From: Mya arenaria
Taxonomy: Eukaryota; Mollusca; Bivalvia; Myida; Myidae
Assembly: GCF_026914265.1 (NCBI RefSeq)
Contig: NC_069128.1
Coordinates: 28,649,960-28,713,959 of the forward strand
DNA length: 64,000 bases
Direction: 5' to 3'
The translations under genes were made by a program, and so were the position numbers. The notes under the pieces are model-generated. The model was not told where the DNA came from. It worked only from the letters and a program-made list of their open reading frames with translations, and ran no database searches. Positions 53,401-60,001 of this stretch are shown here, one piece after another. Position 1 is the stretch's first letter, and every line of letters begins with the position of its first letter.

Positions 53401-55710
53401 TAATATAATAAAACGAAAACATGTGGATTTGACTCATCTATTGTACAACAATATAGGAAAAATATCCTAAAACGCTATACTATACAGTTATATTTCAAAG
53501 CATTAACACTTAATAAAAACATGGAAAACAGTTTAAAGCACATACATGTTACTATGTTATTGTAGCTTATGTTATTCATAACATCAAAGTGATTTGTGCC
53601 ATGTTGCACAGCTTAATTTGCAGCAAGACAACACATTTGTGTTAAAGCCGATTCCTACCTAGTTATTGTAAAATTAAGGGGACTTTTTATAGTACCCAAC
53701 TATATGTCCCTAAATGTCATATGACGCGTATTTAGTGTATTGTAATCACATTCACACCTCTGGCATTAGTGGCCAGTCGTAAAAACAAGACAAACAAACT
53801 TTATAAAGAACAAAAGTATTGTATGCAAAATGTTTTTTATTCTCTTTATTGCACTTTTTTCGAATATTCAAATACCGATTTTGACCAAACGTTTGATCGA
53901 ATTCGAATATTCATTTGCATCCCTACTATTTAATCATCTTTGAGAAACTTGCTTGATCATTTATACCTCACTTGACTTCATAACATAACCTATAGTCTTC
54001 ATTAGTTGTTAGGTAAAGTCTCACGTTACAATTTTTAATACTATAGTCTTCATTAGTTGTTAGGTAAAGTCTCATGTTACAATTTTTAATACTATAGTCT
54101 TCATTAGTTGTTAGGTAAGGTCTCACGTTACAATTTTTAATACTTCCCACGCATGCTGCCAAAAAATAGATTCTTGCTTTCTGAAGCACCTGGGCACAAT
54201 AGGTGCTTACAAAATATTGTTTAAAATTCTTGTGAATAGATACAAAAAAAGAAATTTTAAAATTTCAAACCGGAATCACTTTAGTTGGTATGATCTGATT
54301 GACTCCTGTCAAATCAAACACCACAATTGCAGACATAACTGATGCAAACAATATTTGTAAGAGTAAATAAAATAAATATCGGATGCCATGGAGGGTGATA
54401 GAATACATTGTGAACCCTAAAAATGATTATATCATCCAAGGTGTTAGGTTCATCCCCTTTGAACTCAAAAGGGGGTCTTAAGTGCCCCTAAACCAACGCT
54501 GAACTAGATTCAGCCCTTCAGCTGGGAGGTGAATCACATTCCTGTACGATTGTTGCAATGACTGTTATAACTCTTTTCAGATTCAGATTCATCTGAAGAC
54601 GACAGAAGAAAAAAGAAAAAGCAGAAAGAAAATGCAAGGAAGGATAAGGGGAGAAAAGGCGTAGAAATGAAAAGGGCCGACAATAAAGCAGATAGAAAAA
54701 ACAGGGACAAAGCAAATGGTAAACATGGTAATGTGATGATGGACGGGGGGCGAAAAGGGGGGAAAAGTAAGGGGAAACAGAGGGTTAACTCTGAGGAAGT
54801 AATTCAGAGAGAACGTGAAGACAAGTTTAGGAAACTTGCTAAGCTAGCTAACTATGGCGATATTGAGAGTATAAGGCCTCATGCGGATGATGGTGCAAAG
54901 TTGAAGAAAAGTGGGAAAGAGAAAAGGGATAAGAAAAAGTTAAGGAAAGATAAAAACGATGTTAGAGATGCGTTTGATGATGATGTTGGTCTTGATGTCG
55001 ATTTTGGGAGGGAGAAGGTTCGTGGTAAAAAAGACAAGATAAGAGGGGAAAGAAACTTGGACAATTCAAGAGGAAGTGAGAAGGAATTAGGTTTTGTGGA
55101 AAAGAGGGCCAAGAGGCAAAGTAGTGTAGATAGCAAGGATGATTTTGATGCACGCAACTATGCTAATGATGTACCGAGAGACGATAGAAGAAGAAACAGG
55201 CCTCCGAAGTACAGGGATGAGCGGGATGGTGGCGGTTTAAGCAGTGGGAGGGAAGGAAGGGGATTTAGCAGCGGGGGAAGCGGGAGAGAGGATCGTGGTG
55301 CTGGCAGGGAGAAACGCCGTGGGAAAAAACAGCGGGAGATCGACCCAGTGGAATTGGAACGGGAAGAGGCCATAAGAGTTGAAAGGACATTTGAGAGACT
55401 GGATATGTATGAGGATAAGTTTGAAAGAGAGAGACAGAGGAATCTGGATATACTCCGACATCGGGATGAATTTCAGGATTTTTTCAGTGGGAGAGAAGAG
55501 GATTTGCCTCCAAGTGGTCGTTATGGCGGTCGGGAGAGAGATGGACGGGATTATCGGGGTGGGAAGGGGGATATGGGCGACAGATATGATAGTAGGGCTC
55601 CGCCAACTATTCCTCCCCCTCTGTTGGATGATAGGGGAAGGGGCCCCAGAGGAGAAAGGGGCGAAGACAGGGGCCTTGTTGTGAAAGATGAGCGGAGAAG
55701 GAGGAGGTAG
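17475..55710 (+). CDS. CWC22: pre-mRNA-splicing factor CWC22 homologue (20 coding exons)
   Basis: CWC22 (nucampholin in flies) is a nuclear spliceosome component that binds eIF4A3 and is needed to load the exon junction complex. Joining 20 exons with canonical GT-AG borders and matching phases gives 1,520 residues; human CWC22 has about 908. Layout: RS/D-rich low-complexity N-terminus (1 to about 575), [13 protein letters not shown] linker, MIF4G (about 601-800) with the NK pair at 621-622 in INGLVNKVN that contacts eIF4A3 in the family, acidic linker (about 855-890), MA3 (about 893-1010), conserved LPRDNP-like [16 protein letters not shown] block, Ser/Asp tract, and a lysine/arginine-rich tail. 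The extra length is almost all N- and C-terminal charged sequence. Six junctions are tandemly duplicated into the adjacent introns. A polyadenylation signal AATAAA lies at 55859. Confidence 0.9.
17625..17695. repeat. third copy of the hairpin-loop sequence
   Basis: AGTCCACCTAAATGGTCGTC then GAGTCTTTTGACGATTTTTA and GGCAGACTCGTGACGTCCAC match the reverse complement of 18510-18580, the centre of the large inverted repeat. Confidence 0.75.
18098..18142. repeat. (ATC)n microsatellite
   Basis: ATC trinucleotides with one short interruption (GAA). Confidence 0.9.
18310..18790. repeat. large inverted repeat, about 200-bp arms, 61-bp loop
   Basis: Arms about 18310-18516 and 18578-18790 pair through GCTACTTTTTGCTGGGATGG, TGCGCAAGG / TTTGCGCAG, ACATAAATAAATGTG and CATGTAAGTG with scattered mismatches. 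The loop contains an inner ACCAGTCT / AGACTGGT stem. It is inside intron 1 and so would be transcribed. Confidence 0.9.
19432..21189. mobile_element. non-autonomous DNA transposon, copy 2 (14-bp TIR, 6-bp TSD) with nested insert
   Basis: Perfect TIR CATACATGTGATAA and TTATCACATGTATG, flanked by GGTATC on both sides (19426-19431, 21190-21195). Matches copy 1 at 965-1801. It contains a nested element (19923-20464) and about 370-390 bp near 20675-21065 that copy 1 lacks, so copy 1 is probably internally deleted. Confidence 0.9.
19923..20464. mobile_element. nested MITE, 16-bp perfect TIR, 6-bp TSD
   Basis: Left end CAGTCTGCGAAATAAC; right end is its exact reverse complement. Flanked by CATTCC (19917-19922 and 20465-20470). 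The pre-insertion site can be read in copy 1 near 1450. Inside, ACTTGCCCG recurs several times near both ends, in palindromic clusters such as CTTGCCCGATCGGGCAAG. Confidence 0.93.
21834..22986. mobile_element. non-autonomous DNA transposon, CAGGG end, 5-bp TSD
   Basis: TIR CAGGGTTTCCGCCAG perfect over 15 bp and imperfect to about 37 bp; flanks ATTAT (21829-21833 and 22987-22991). 1,153 bp, no transposase; subterminal GCATGTCGG and GACACGCCTT repeats. Inserted in intron 1 of CWC22. Confidence 0.88.
23752..25074 (+). CDS. CWC22: exon 2: long RS/RD-rich N-terminal exon
   Basis: Begins after CTTTGTAG and ends ACAG|GTTAGT in phase 2. It encodes about 441 residues dominated by Arg, Ser, Asp and Lys, with [15 protein letters not shown] RS blocks and [10 protein letters not shown] basic runs. 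No folded domain; typical of splicing-factor RS tails, but here at the N-terminus. Confidence 0.85.
25096..25150. mobile_element. fragment of MITE family B
   Basis: GGGTTACCTGACCCCGCCTT corresponds to the TTACCNGACCCTACCTTC segment of the three fuller copies. Terminal repeats are missing. Confidence 0.45.
25413..25581 (+). CDS. CWC22: exon 3
   Basis: TTTTCCAG acceptor; codes [13 protein letters not shown], then acidic [15 protein letters not shown]; donor AAA|GTAAGT, phase 0. Completes the split AGA codon from exon 2. Confidence 0.85.
25758..25888 (+). CDS. CWC22: exon 4 (its 3' end seeds the intron 4 minisatellite)
   Basis: CTCACAG acceptor; codes a charged helix-like stretch ([19 protein letters not shown]) ending RPSKR. 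Donor AAGAG|GTATGG, phase 2. The last 13 nt plus the donor recur in every unit of the following array. Confidence 0.85.
25889..26800 (+). repeat. minisatellite of about 27 units, 32-34 bp, each carrying the exon 4 end and 5' splice site
   Basis: The core GTCCAAGCAAGAG, identical to the last 13 nt of exon 4, occurs 28 times in a row (once in the exon, 27 times downstream). In 26 of the 28 it is followed by GTATGG as at the true donor; two variants (near 25953 and 26752) read GAAATGG instead. Units are mostly 33 bp and contain no stop in any of the six frames. Reading on from exon 4 in frame stays open to 26834. Confidence 0.97.
27200..27370 (+). CDS. CWC22: exon 5: [11 protein letters not shown] linker
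   Basis: TCCTTCAG acceptor, phase 2; codes [18 protein letters not shown], then [18 protein letters not shown], the conserved segment before MIF4G; donor TCTAG|GTATGC. Confidence 0.93.
28199..28327 (+). CDS. CWC22: exon 6: start of MIF4G
   Basis: [18 protein letters not shown] then [27 protein letters not shown] acceptor and AAG|GTAGAG donor, phase 2. Contains the NK pair used for eIF4A3 binding in the family. Confidence 0.95.
28892..28985 (+). CDS. CWC22: exon 7: MIF4G
   Basis: [20 protein letters not shown] then [20 protein letters not shown] acceptor, AAG|GTAATG donor, phase 0. Confidence 0.95.
29700..29909 (+). repeat. intronic duplicate of the exon 8 acceptor region
   Basis: A unit of about 146 bp is repeated: ATCAATCTCTGCTGTCTGC at 29704 and at 29850, each followed by AATAAACATTTTTT, a pyrimidine tract and an AG. 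The upstream copy (AG at 29761) leads into CCCAGAATGGAGAGCTGGTA, a near-copy of exon 8, then diverges and hits a stop after about 26 codons. A still more decayed copy precedes it near 29655. Confidence 0.9.
29910..30038 (+). CDS. CWC22: exon 8: MIF4G
   Basis: [20 protein letters not shown] then [28 protein letters not shown] acceptor, GTG|GTAAGA donor, phase 0 both ends. Confidence 0.95.
30630..30765 (+). CDS. CWC22: exon 9: MIF4G
   Basis: [20 protein letters not shown] then [27 protein letters not shown] acceptor, AATG|GTATTT donor, phase 1. Confidence 0.95.
30850..31800. other. intron 9 repeat-rich stretch
   Basis: Contains GGCTGGCTGGCTGGC tracts near 30900 and 30940, a 14-bp GC-rich motif GGGCACGGCCCGCC three times (31187, 31212, 31372) and a CCTGCATTATATGCAGG palindrome near 31296. 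Several short open frames on both strands look spurious. Possibly remains of an unrecognised element. Confidence 0.5.
32364..32467 (+). CDS. CWC22: exon 10: MIF4G
   Basis: [20 protein letters not shown] then [21 protein letters not shown] acceptor, AAG|GTACGT donor, phase 0. Confidence 0.95.
33519..33621 (+). CDS. CWC22: exon 11: end of MIF4G
   Basis: [20 protein letters not shown] then [21 protein letters not shown] acceptor, CTCA|GTATGT donor, phase 1. Followed by the 10.7-kb intron 11. Confidence 0.95.
36106..36200 (-). mobile_element. SINE fragment (reverse orientation)
   Basis: Reverse complement of part of the element at 46436-46640: CACTCTCGTTGGCACGAT, then GCGAGAGTGTGGTCTTGTG and GGGGAAACCGGAGTACCC. 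Truncated, lacks the tRNA-like head. Confidence 0.7.
36360..42530 (+). repeat. intron 11 mega-array: 27-bp units, 54-bp higher-order units, then 23-bp units
   Basis: Degenerate units from 36360, interrupted by unique sequence at about 36890-37390. From 37395 a 27-bp unit (CTGTCTTTGCTCTAACTGG core) is tandem; from about 38020 to 41400 two diverged 27-mers alternate as a 54-bp unit (CTGACTATCTGTCTGTATGT and CTGGCCTTCCATCTTTC types); from about 41570 to 42170 the unit becomes 23 bp (CTCTTACTGGCTTTCTGTCT). Because 54 is divisible by three, one frame stays open for 856 codons (38381-40951), repeating [10 protein letters not shown] read this as a by-product, not a gene. Confidence 0.95.
43346..43540. 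mobile_element. MITE family B copy (GGCC-A-tract TIR)
   Basis: Starts GGCCTAAAAAGAATAAATTT, then GGTTTGAGTTACCCAACCCT, and ends CCCTAACCAAACCATTTTT. Same family as 51904-52228 and 56366-56688. Confidence 0.65.
44360..44422 (+). CDS. CWC22: exon 12
   Basis: [20 protein letters not shown], matching the conserved segment after MIF4G; TTTACAG acceptor, AAAG|GTATGT donor, phase 1. Confidence 0.95.
45093..45185 (+). CDS. CWC22: exon 13: acidic linker
   Basis: [20 protein letters not shown] then [18 protein letters not shown] acceptor, GAAG|GTGAGC donor, phase 1. The Glu/Asp/Ser content matches the linker of other CWC22 proteins. Confidence 0.93.
45186..45420 (+). repeat. three intronic copies of the exon 13 end with its donor, 76-bp period
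   Basis: Donor AGGAAG|GTGAGCTAT recurs with exon-like sequence before it at 45261, 45337 and 45413, each exactly 76 bp apart. A unit is 52 nt of exon 13 plus 24 nt of intron. Reading through from exon 13 reaches a stop at 45236, so use of any downstream donor would truncate the protein. Confidence 0.95.
46023..46171 (+). CDS. CWC22: exon 14: start of MA3
   Basis: [20 protein letters not shown] then [27 protein letters not shown] acceptor, GAG|GTGAGT donor, phase 0. Confidence 0.95.
46172..46396 (+). repeat. intronic copies of the exon 14 end with its donor, 80-bp period
   Basis: GACAAGAG|GTGAGTTAG recurs at 46251 and 46331, exactly 80 bp apart, with CTCCTGAAGATGGAACTCAG before it as in the exon. 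A fourth, shortened copy (to 46396) has lost the GT (AAGAGTTGAG). In frame, GTG AGT TAG stops immediately, so downstream donors cannot give full-length protein. Confidence 0.95.
46436..46680 (+). mobile_element. tRNA-derived SINE
   Basis: The head looks tRNA-like: A-box-like AACGCAGTGGTTAGCGCT and B-box-like GGATTCGATTCC 36 bp apart. The body has GGGTACTCTGGTTTTCCCC and ACCACACTCTCGCGCAAC, shared with the fragment at 36106-36200. Confidence 0.75.
47002..47079 (+). CDS. CWC22: exon 15: MA3
   Basis: [20 protein letters not shown] then YGLLAG; TTTCACCAG acceptor, GGG|GTAAGT donor, phase 0. The CCAQ-RTYEKF block is strongly conserved. Confidence 0.95.
47403..48075. mobile_element. element with GGGGGTATA end and about 150-bp internal tandem repeats
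   Basis: Left part has ATACCCCCGACAAACAAAGT, then GAAGGGGGTATATTGGAG and a GGTC tetranucleotide run. Then four units of about 150 bp each contain GGAGCATAACTTGAAAAC and CATAATGAGAGGAAGTGCAG. Non-coding; non-autonomous element of unknown family, in intron 15. Confidence 0.7.
49380..49572. mobile_element. probable terminal part of a DNA element
   Basis: Repeated GTGGCC / GTGACCG motifs and a right end AACCAGGTTTGACTGTAT. The opposite end was not found, so extent is uncertain. Confidence 0.35.
49600..49904 (+). repeat. two decayed intronic copies of the exon 16 acceptor and exon start
   Basis: CAAGTTTTT, then TAGTTGCAAA or TTATTTGCAACATA, a pyrimidine tract, AG, and then exon-like sequence appear three times: AG at 49635, 49755 and the true one at 49904. 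The copies keep TGAAAGACAAGAAGTATG and CTGATGGACATGAAATAGG like the real CATGATAGACAAGAAGTATG. Both decoys have lost the reading frame. Confidence 0.93.
49905..50057 (+). CDS. CWC22: exon 16: MA3
   Basis: [20 protein letters not shown] then [20 protein letters not shown] acceptor, GCT|GTAAGT donor, phase 0. Confidence 0.96.
50437..50972. repeat. minisatellite, 31-bp unit, about 17 copies
   Basis: Unit GCTCTTATTTTGTTCCCAAA plus AAGTATGGTAT (or AAGTATAGTAC). Starts about 380 bp after exon 16. Open in several frames because it lacks stops; no sign of coding use. Confidence 0.95.
51462..51589 (+). CDS. CWC22: exon 17
   Basis: [20 protein letters not shown] then [28 protein letters not shown] acceptor, GATCC|GTAAGT donor, phase 2. 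Confidence 0.96.
51904..52228. mobile_element. MITE family B copy
   Basis: Left end GGCCAAAAAAACCAAAACAT then GGTTTAAGTTACCAGACCCT; right end TAACCCTAACCAAACCATTT then ATTTTTTGGCT. The ends are imperfect inverted repeats of about 30 bp. Confidence 0.75.
52255..52320 (+). repeat. decayed intronic copy of the exon 18 start
   Basis: CTGTTGGAGCACAACACTGG followed by TCTCATGC and GTCAACC parallels exon 18 (CTGTTGGAGTACTACGCTGG, TCTCATGCCGAGAGACAACC). It lacks an AG at the boundary. 128 bp upstream of the real exon. Confidence 0.85.
52391..52492 (+). CDS. CWC22: exon 18: [16 protein letters not shown] block
   Basis: [20 protein letters not shown] then [22 protein letters not shown] acceptor, GAC|GTAAGT donor, phase 2. 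Confidence 0.96.
52780..52949 (+). CDS. CWC22: exon 19
   Basis: [20 protein letters not shown] closes the conserved region, then a Ser/Asp tract ([17 protein letters not shown]). TTATCAG acceptor, TCGG|GTAACT donor, phase 1. Confidence 0.93.
52962..53925. mobile_element. non-autonomous hAT element with 8-bp TSD
   Basis: TIRs TAGGGATGCAAACGAATG and CATTTGCATCCCTA, flanked by a perfect 8-bp duplication CTATTTAA (52954-52961 and 53926-53933). 8-bp duplication and the TAGGGATGC end are hAT features. Subterminal CGAATATTCG motifs. No transposase. Lies only 12 bp after exon 19's donor. Confidence 0.9.
53990..54142. repeat. 51-bp tandem repeat, three copies
   Basis: TATAGTCTTCATTAGTTGTT then AGGTAAAGTCTCACGTTACA and TTTTTAATAC, three times in intron 19. 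Confidence 0.95.
54581..55710 (+). CDS. CWC22: exon 20: charged C-terminal tail and stop
   Basis: CTTTTCAG acceptor, phase 1; [18 protein letters not shown] onward is Lys/Arg/Asp/Gly-rich with one [20 protein letters not shown] helix-like stretch, ending KDERRRRR and TAG. About 375 residues, longer than the human tail. Confidence 0.92.
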
Positions 55711-55858
55711 AGAAATAAAAATGGAGGTGAACAAAATATGTTGACAGCAATTTGTCTAGCTATGTGTAAAAGATGGTGATTCAAGTTATTGAAATTGAAC
55801 GAGAAATCAATCTAGTTATACTTTGTAAAAGAGGTCCGATAACGGAGTTCAGAATGTA

Positions 55859-55864
55859 AATAAA
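55859..55864 (+). terminator. candidate polyadenylation signal of CWC22
   Basis: AATAAA, 149 nt after the stop codon. Confidence 0.5.
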
Positions 55865-56365
55865 TTTTAAAACAATGTTTATTGATGGCATGAAGTGTAG
55901 AATGATAGTGGTTTGGGAAAAGATGTTGATTTTTGATATCAGTCTTTTTCACACTTTAATCACCAATATACTTCTGCTGAATTATATATAGCTGAATATA
56001 TGATGTCAATCTTTAACCTAATTGAGTCAAGTAAATTTATCAGTTGTTTGAAGAAATTCCTTATTTGCTTATTATAGTTCTGCTTGATTCAAAATGTCAC
56101 ATATATATTCATGAGCATGTAATTAGTTTCATATGATGAACTTTTTTCAAGTAAATATTGTATTGTTTTGATTTTTTAAAAGTAAACAATTGTGGAATAA
56201 TTCTATAGATATGACCAATGCCCTCTGTGAGGTGATATATAATTTTAGTTGACTTCATTACTAAGGACATAAAGAACGTACTTGTACCAAAAAATGATAT
56301 ATGTTATGAAGAATGTTTTGTGTTCTTAAGGTTGTGTACAAGTGACATTTGTAGAAAGATAACTG

Positions 56366-56688
56366 TTAGGCCAAAAAAAGGTTTTGTTAGGGATACATCC
56401 TTTTTCAAAACAGGTAGGGTTGGTAGGCTTTTTAAAAAAATAATTATGTTTTCATATTTTTTTTATTATGCTGTATATATAAGAACGTCATACTCATCAT
56501 TGGAGAATTGTGTTAAGATATTTTCTGTATAAATCTTTAAAAGATTTAAAGTACATATTCAAACACACACTTTTAAAAAAAGTTTTTTTACCAACTTGCT
56601 ATAAAAACAGTAGGGTTGGCGCCTATTTCTATTCCTATTTCGTAGGTAGGGTCGGGTAACCCTAACCAAATGTATTTTTTTAGGCCTT
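56366..56688. mobile_element. MITE family B copy
   Basis: Ends TTAGGCCAAAAAAAGGTTTT and AACCAAATGTATTTTTTTAG then GCCTTA; contains GTAGGGTTGGCGCCTATTTC, the reverse of GAAATAGGCGCCAACCCT in the 43.3-kb copy. Confidence 0.75.
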
Positions 56689-57164
56689 ATGATTAATTTT
56701 ATATTAAGAAAGAACAATGCATAATGAAAAGTTAAGAGATGATTATGTATGATTTTACAGGACACATCAAATGGGGAAAAATGGTTCTAATTAAGTGTGC
56801 AGTTTTCCCACTAAGACACACCTGGCACGTTTAATAGGACATTACAGTATATTTATTTTACATGTTCAAGGACCAGGGTTGTACCAAGATGTATTTAAAA
56901 GTGTGAAGTACTTAGTTTTGTTTGTAGAAATGGTGTGTGACTGTGTGCAGTTAATGTCCAGTTATTTGTGTGTGCATATTAGTAGATAATTCGAAATGTA
57001 TAAGACATGAACAGTGGATCTGATAAAAATTATTTGTTGTAAAAGTTAAGTGATATATATATAATTTGGTTCATTGTTATCTTGAAAGATACAGCTTTAC
57101 TGAGATGGAAAGTTAATGTGAATAATCTGTGTCAAAAATTGACTAGTTGACCTAGTTGATGCCT

Positions 57165-57165
<1 letters not shown>

Positions 57166-57209
<44 letters not shown>
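57166..57209. repeat. (GAT)n microsatellite
   Basis: Uninterrupted GAT/ATG trinucleotides. Confidence 0.95.
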
Positions 57210-57210
<1 letters not shown>

Positions 57211-57409
57211 ATGTGAAATCGTATACATGTAGTTGAATGTGGAAACTCAAGTAAGGAAGTGTGTTTCTAATGATTTTTGAATTTATTCGTTATAAATAAA
57301 TTTAGTTCAAATTACCATGTGAAAGGTAGAATGTATTGATTGATTGTTTACGAAAATATTATTAAGCCATGTTATTAAAAGTAACTTTCTGTGTGTTGGA
57401 CGAAAATAG

Positions 57410-57768
57410 GTGCACTCTCACAGATTGACAGTTATGACCTTCTTTTTTTTCTTTTCTTTTTTTATCTCTGAATCAGCTGATTTTGGCATCAATGCCTCCA
57501 CTTAAGTCATTTAAGATAACTCAAAATAGAACAGATTTCAGTTCTTTTGAAATGTGCCTAAAATCTATTTTTTCCTTACATTTTCAGTAATTCTTATGCC
57601 TTTAGCCATAAAACATAAATTTTTAAATTTAAATATGAAAAACACAATCTGGTATTTTGTCAGAAATATCACTGTTCTCCGGAGTTTTATGCTAAAATTG
57701 GCTCATTTCAAGTCAAAAAATAAAAAAGTTGTTACAACAATCAATGTGCCAGGGCCCAGAGTGCAGCT
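57410..57768. mobile_element. MITE family C copy
   Basis: Left end GTGCACTCTCACAGATTGAC, right end CAGAGTGCAGCTTA. Shares its ends with 59757-60001. Internally AT-rich, non-coding. Confidence 0.55.
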
Positions 57769-57864
57769 TAGTGAGATTTTGATTAAAGCTGACATTCACA
57801 ACATTGACAATACTGTAACTCACAGATAGCAGTTTAGCATGTTTTTTTATGTCTAAACCATTTT

Positions 57865-59078
57865 TTAGCTCCACTGGCCGAAGGCCATGGAGCTTATGTC
57901 GTCACAGATTGTCCGTCGTGAGTGCGTGCGTGCGTGCGTAAACTTTTACTTTAAACGACATCTTCTCTGAAACTGATAAGCGGATTTTGACAAAACTTCA
58001 CAGGAATGTTCCTTTGGTGGTCCTTTACCAAAATTGCTCAAATGGTTCCGGTCCATTGCACAATATGGCCGCCAGAGCTAAAAATAGCAAAATCTTTAAA
58101 CGACATCTCCTCTGAAACGGTTCGGCAGATTTTGATGAAACTTGACAGTAATGTTCCTTGGGTGGTCCTTTATTAAAATTGCTCAAATGGTTCTGGTCCA
58201 TTGCACAATATGGCCGCCACAGCTAAAAATAGCAAAATCTTTAAACGACATCTCCTCTGAAACGGATAGGCAGATTTTGATGAAACTTGACAGAATTGTT
58301 CCTTGGGTGGTCCTTAACCAAAATTGCTCAAATGGTTCCGGTCCGCTGCACAACATGGCTGCCAGGGCAAAAAAATAGAAAAACCTTTAAAGAACATCTT
58401 CTCAGAAACCGATGATCAGATTTTGATGAATCTTAACAGAAATGTTCCTTGGATGGTCCTTTATCAAATTTGCTTCAATGGTTTCGGTCCACTGCACAAG
58501 ATGGCCCCCAGAGGTAAAAATAGAAAAACCTTTAAACGACTTCTCCTCAGAAACCGATGATCGTATTGCAATGAAACTTGACAGAAATGTTACTTGGGTA
58601 GTCCTTAACCAAAATAGCCCAAACAGTTCTGGTCTGCTGCACAACATGGCAGCCAGAGCTAAAAATAGGAAAAACCTTTACACCACTTCTCCTCAGAAAC
58701 CGATGATCAGATTTTGATGAAACTTGACAGAAATGTTCCTTGGGTGGTCATTAACCAAAATTTGTTAAATGGTTCCAGTCCACTGCACACCATGGCTGCC
58801 AGAGCTAAAAAATAAAAAAAAACTTTATACGACTTGTCGTCGAAACCGATGACCTTTTTTTCGATAAAACTTGACAGAAATGTTTGTTTGGTGCTCCTTT
58901 ACTCAAATTGCCCAAATCATTTCGGTCCACTGCACAACATGGCAGCCAGAGCTATTAAAGTAAAATTTTTTTTTAAATAACTTCTCCTCAAAAATTGATG
59001 ATTGTATTTCTATGAAACTTGACGAAAATGTTCGTTAGGTGGTCTTTGCTTGAACCTTTTGGCCAGTGGAGCACAGGC
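57865..59078. mobile_element. element with GCTCCACTGGCC inverted ends and about 120-bp internal tandem array
   Basis: Begins AGCTCCACTGGCCGAAGGCC and closes with GGCCAGTGGAGC. Between them GTGCGTGCGTGCG and then about eight units of 120 bp, each with CTCAGAAACCGATGATCAGA-like sequence, AAACTTGACAGAAATGTTCC and GCACAAYATGGC-GCCAG. Apparent reading frames differ between units and are not coding. Confidence 0.85.
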
Positions 59079-59756
59079 ACTGATGTGCCTCTTGTTTTGA
59101 TAATTATTTTACAATTCAGAAAAGAAAGTTTTGAAAATATATGTTATAAAGGAATCTTATTTTAAGCACAATTTATTTTCCTTTACATTAAGGCAATATT
59201 TAGCCATTTTGGCCATCAGATTGTGTACATGAAATGAATTTCAGAAAAAAACTGAATAGCATTCATTCATTTAGAAGATCAGATTGTGTTATCTTGCTCC
59301 TTAAGTTTATTGATCGAATGGGAAGTTTTGATAAGGTTGAAATAATAGTTCAGTTTGTATCGCCTGTCATTGGCACATGGCCTTGTTTTATTTGAATGCA
59401 CCCATTAAACGTTTTTCAAAGTATGGAAGATATTGCACAATAGCTAATATCATTAATGTATACGACAGTTATCTGTGCTAAATTTTAAACTTGTGCATTT
59501 ATAAATGCAATTTGACTCACTTCCGTATTTGACAGTGGTGTGACTTTTCAGTGTTATAATGTCATGGTTAAATCTTTATTCATTACATTCATGATTTAAC
59601 ATGAATGCCACTCTTTTCAGCTGATCCTCATTTTATGTATTAAATGTGATAAGGACACTCATATTTTGTCCTTATAAAATTGCATTTGCATCCCAGTCAT
59701 TACCAAGTATAAGACGATCATTTGTTGTTTAGACAAATATTGTTATATATTACAGC

Positions 59757-60001
59757 AGCACTCTCAAAGATTGACTGTTTTGAAAACTTTTTAATGTTTT
59801 TGTTTTGCCGTTATTAATATTTACATCCGAAATTTGATGTTTTATGGCTAATGCTTCAAGAAAAAATAGTTTTTCGGCAGTTTCCCAAACAATCGAGATA
59901 TGTTCTATTGTGAGTTATAGTATATCATATGACTGAATTGAAGGCATTAAGGCCAAAATCAGATGACTCTGAGATTGTAAATCTGTGAGAGTGCAGCTTT
60001 A
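59757..60001. mobile_element. MITE family C copy
   Basis: GCACTCTCAAAGATTGACTG at the left and GTAAATCTGTGAGAGTGCAG at the right are imperfect inverted repeats of about 22 bp. Confidence 0.65.

Noticed and set aside
54667..55710. Separate gene coding a 347-residue charged protein
   Set aside because: Its frame continues upstream to the acceptor at 54580 and joins exon 19 in phase; it is the last exon of CWC22.
55237..55734. Minus-strand open frame opposite exon 20
   Set aside because: Antisense shadow of Arg/Gly/Asp-rich coding sequence.
58142..58717. Overlapping open frames at 58.1-58.7 kb
   Set aside because: They follow the 120-bp repeats of a non-coding element and change frame between units.
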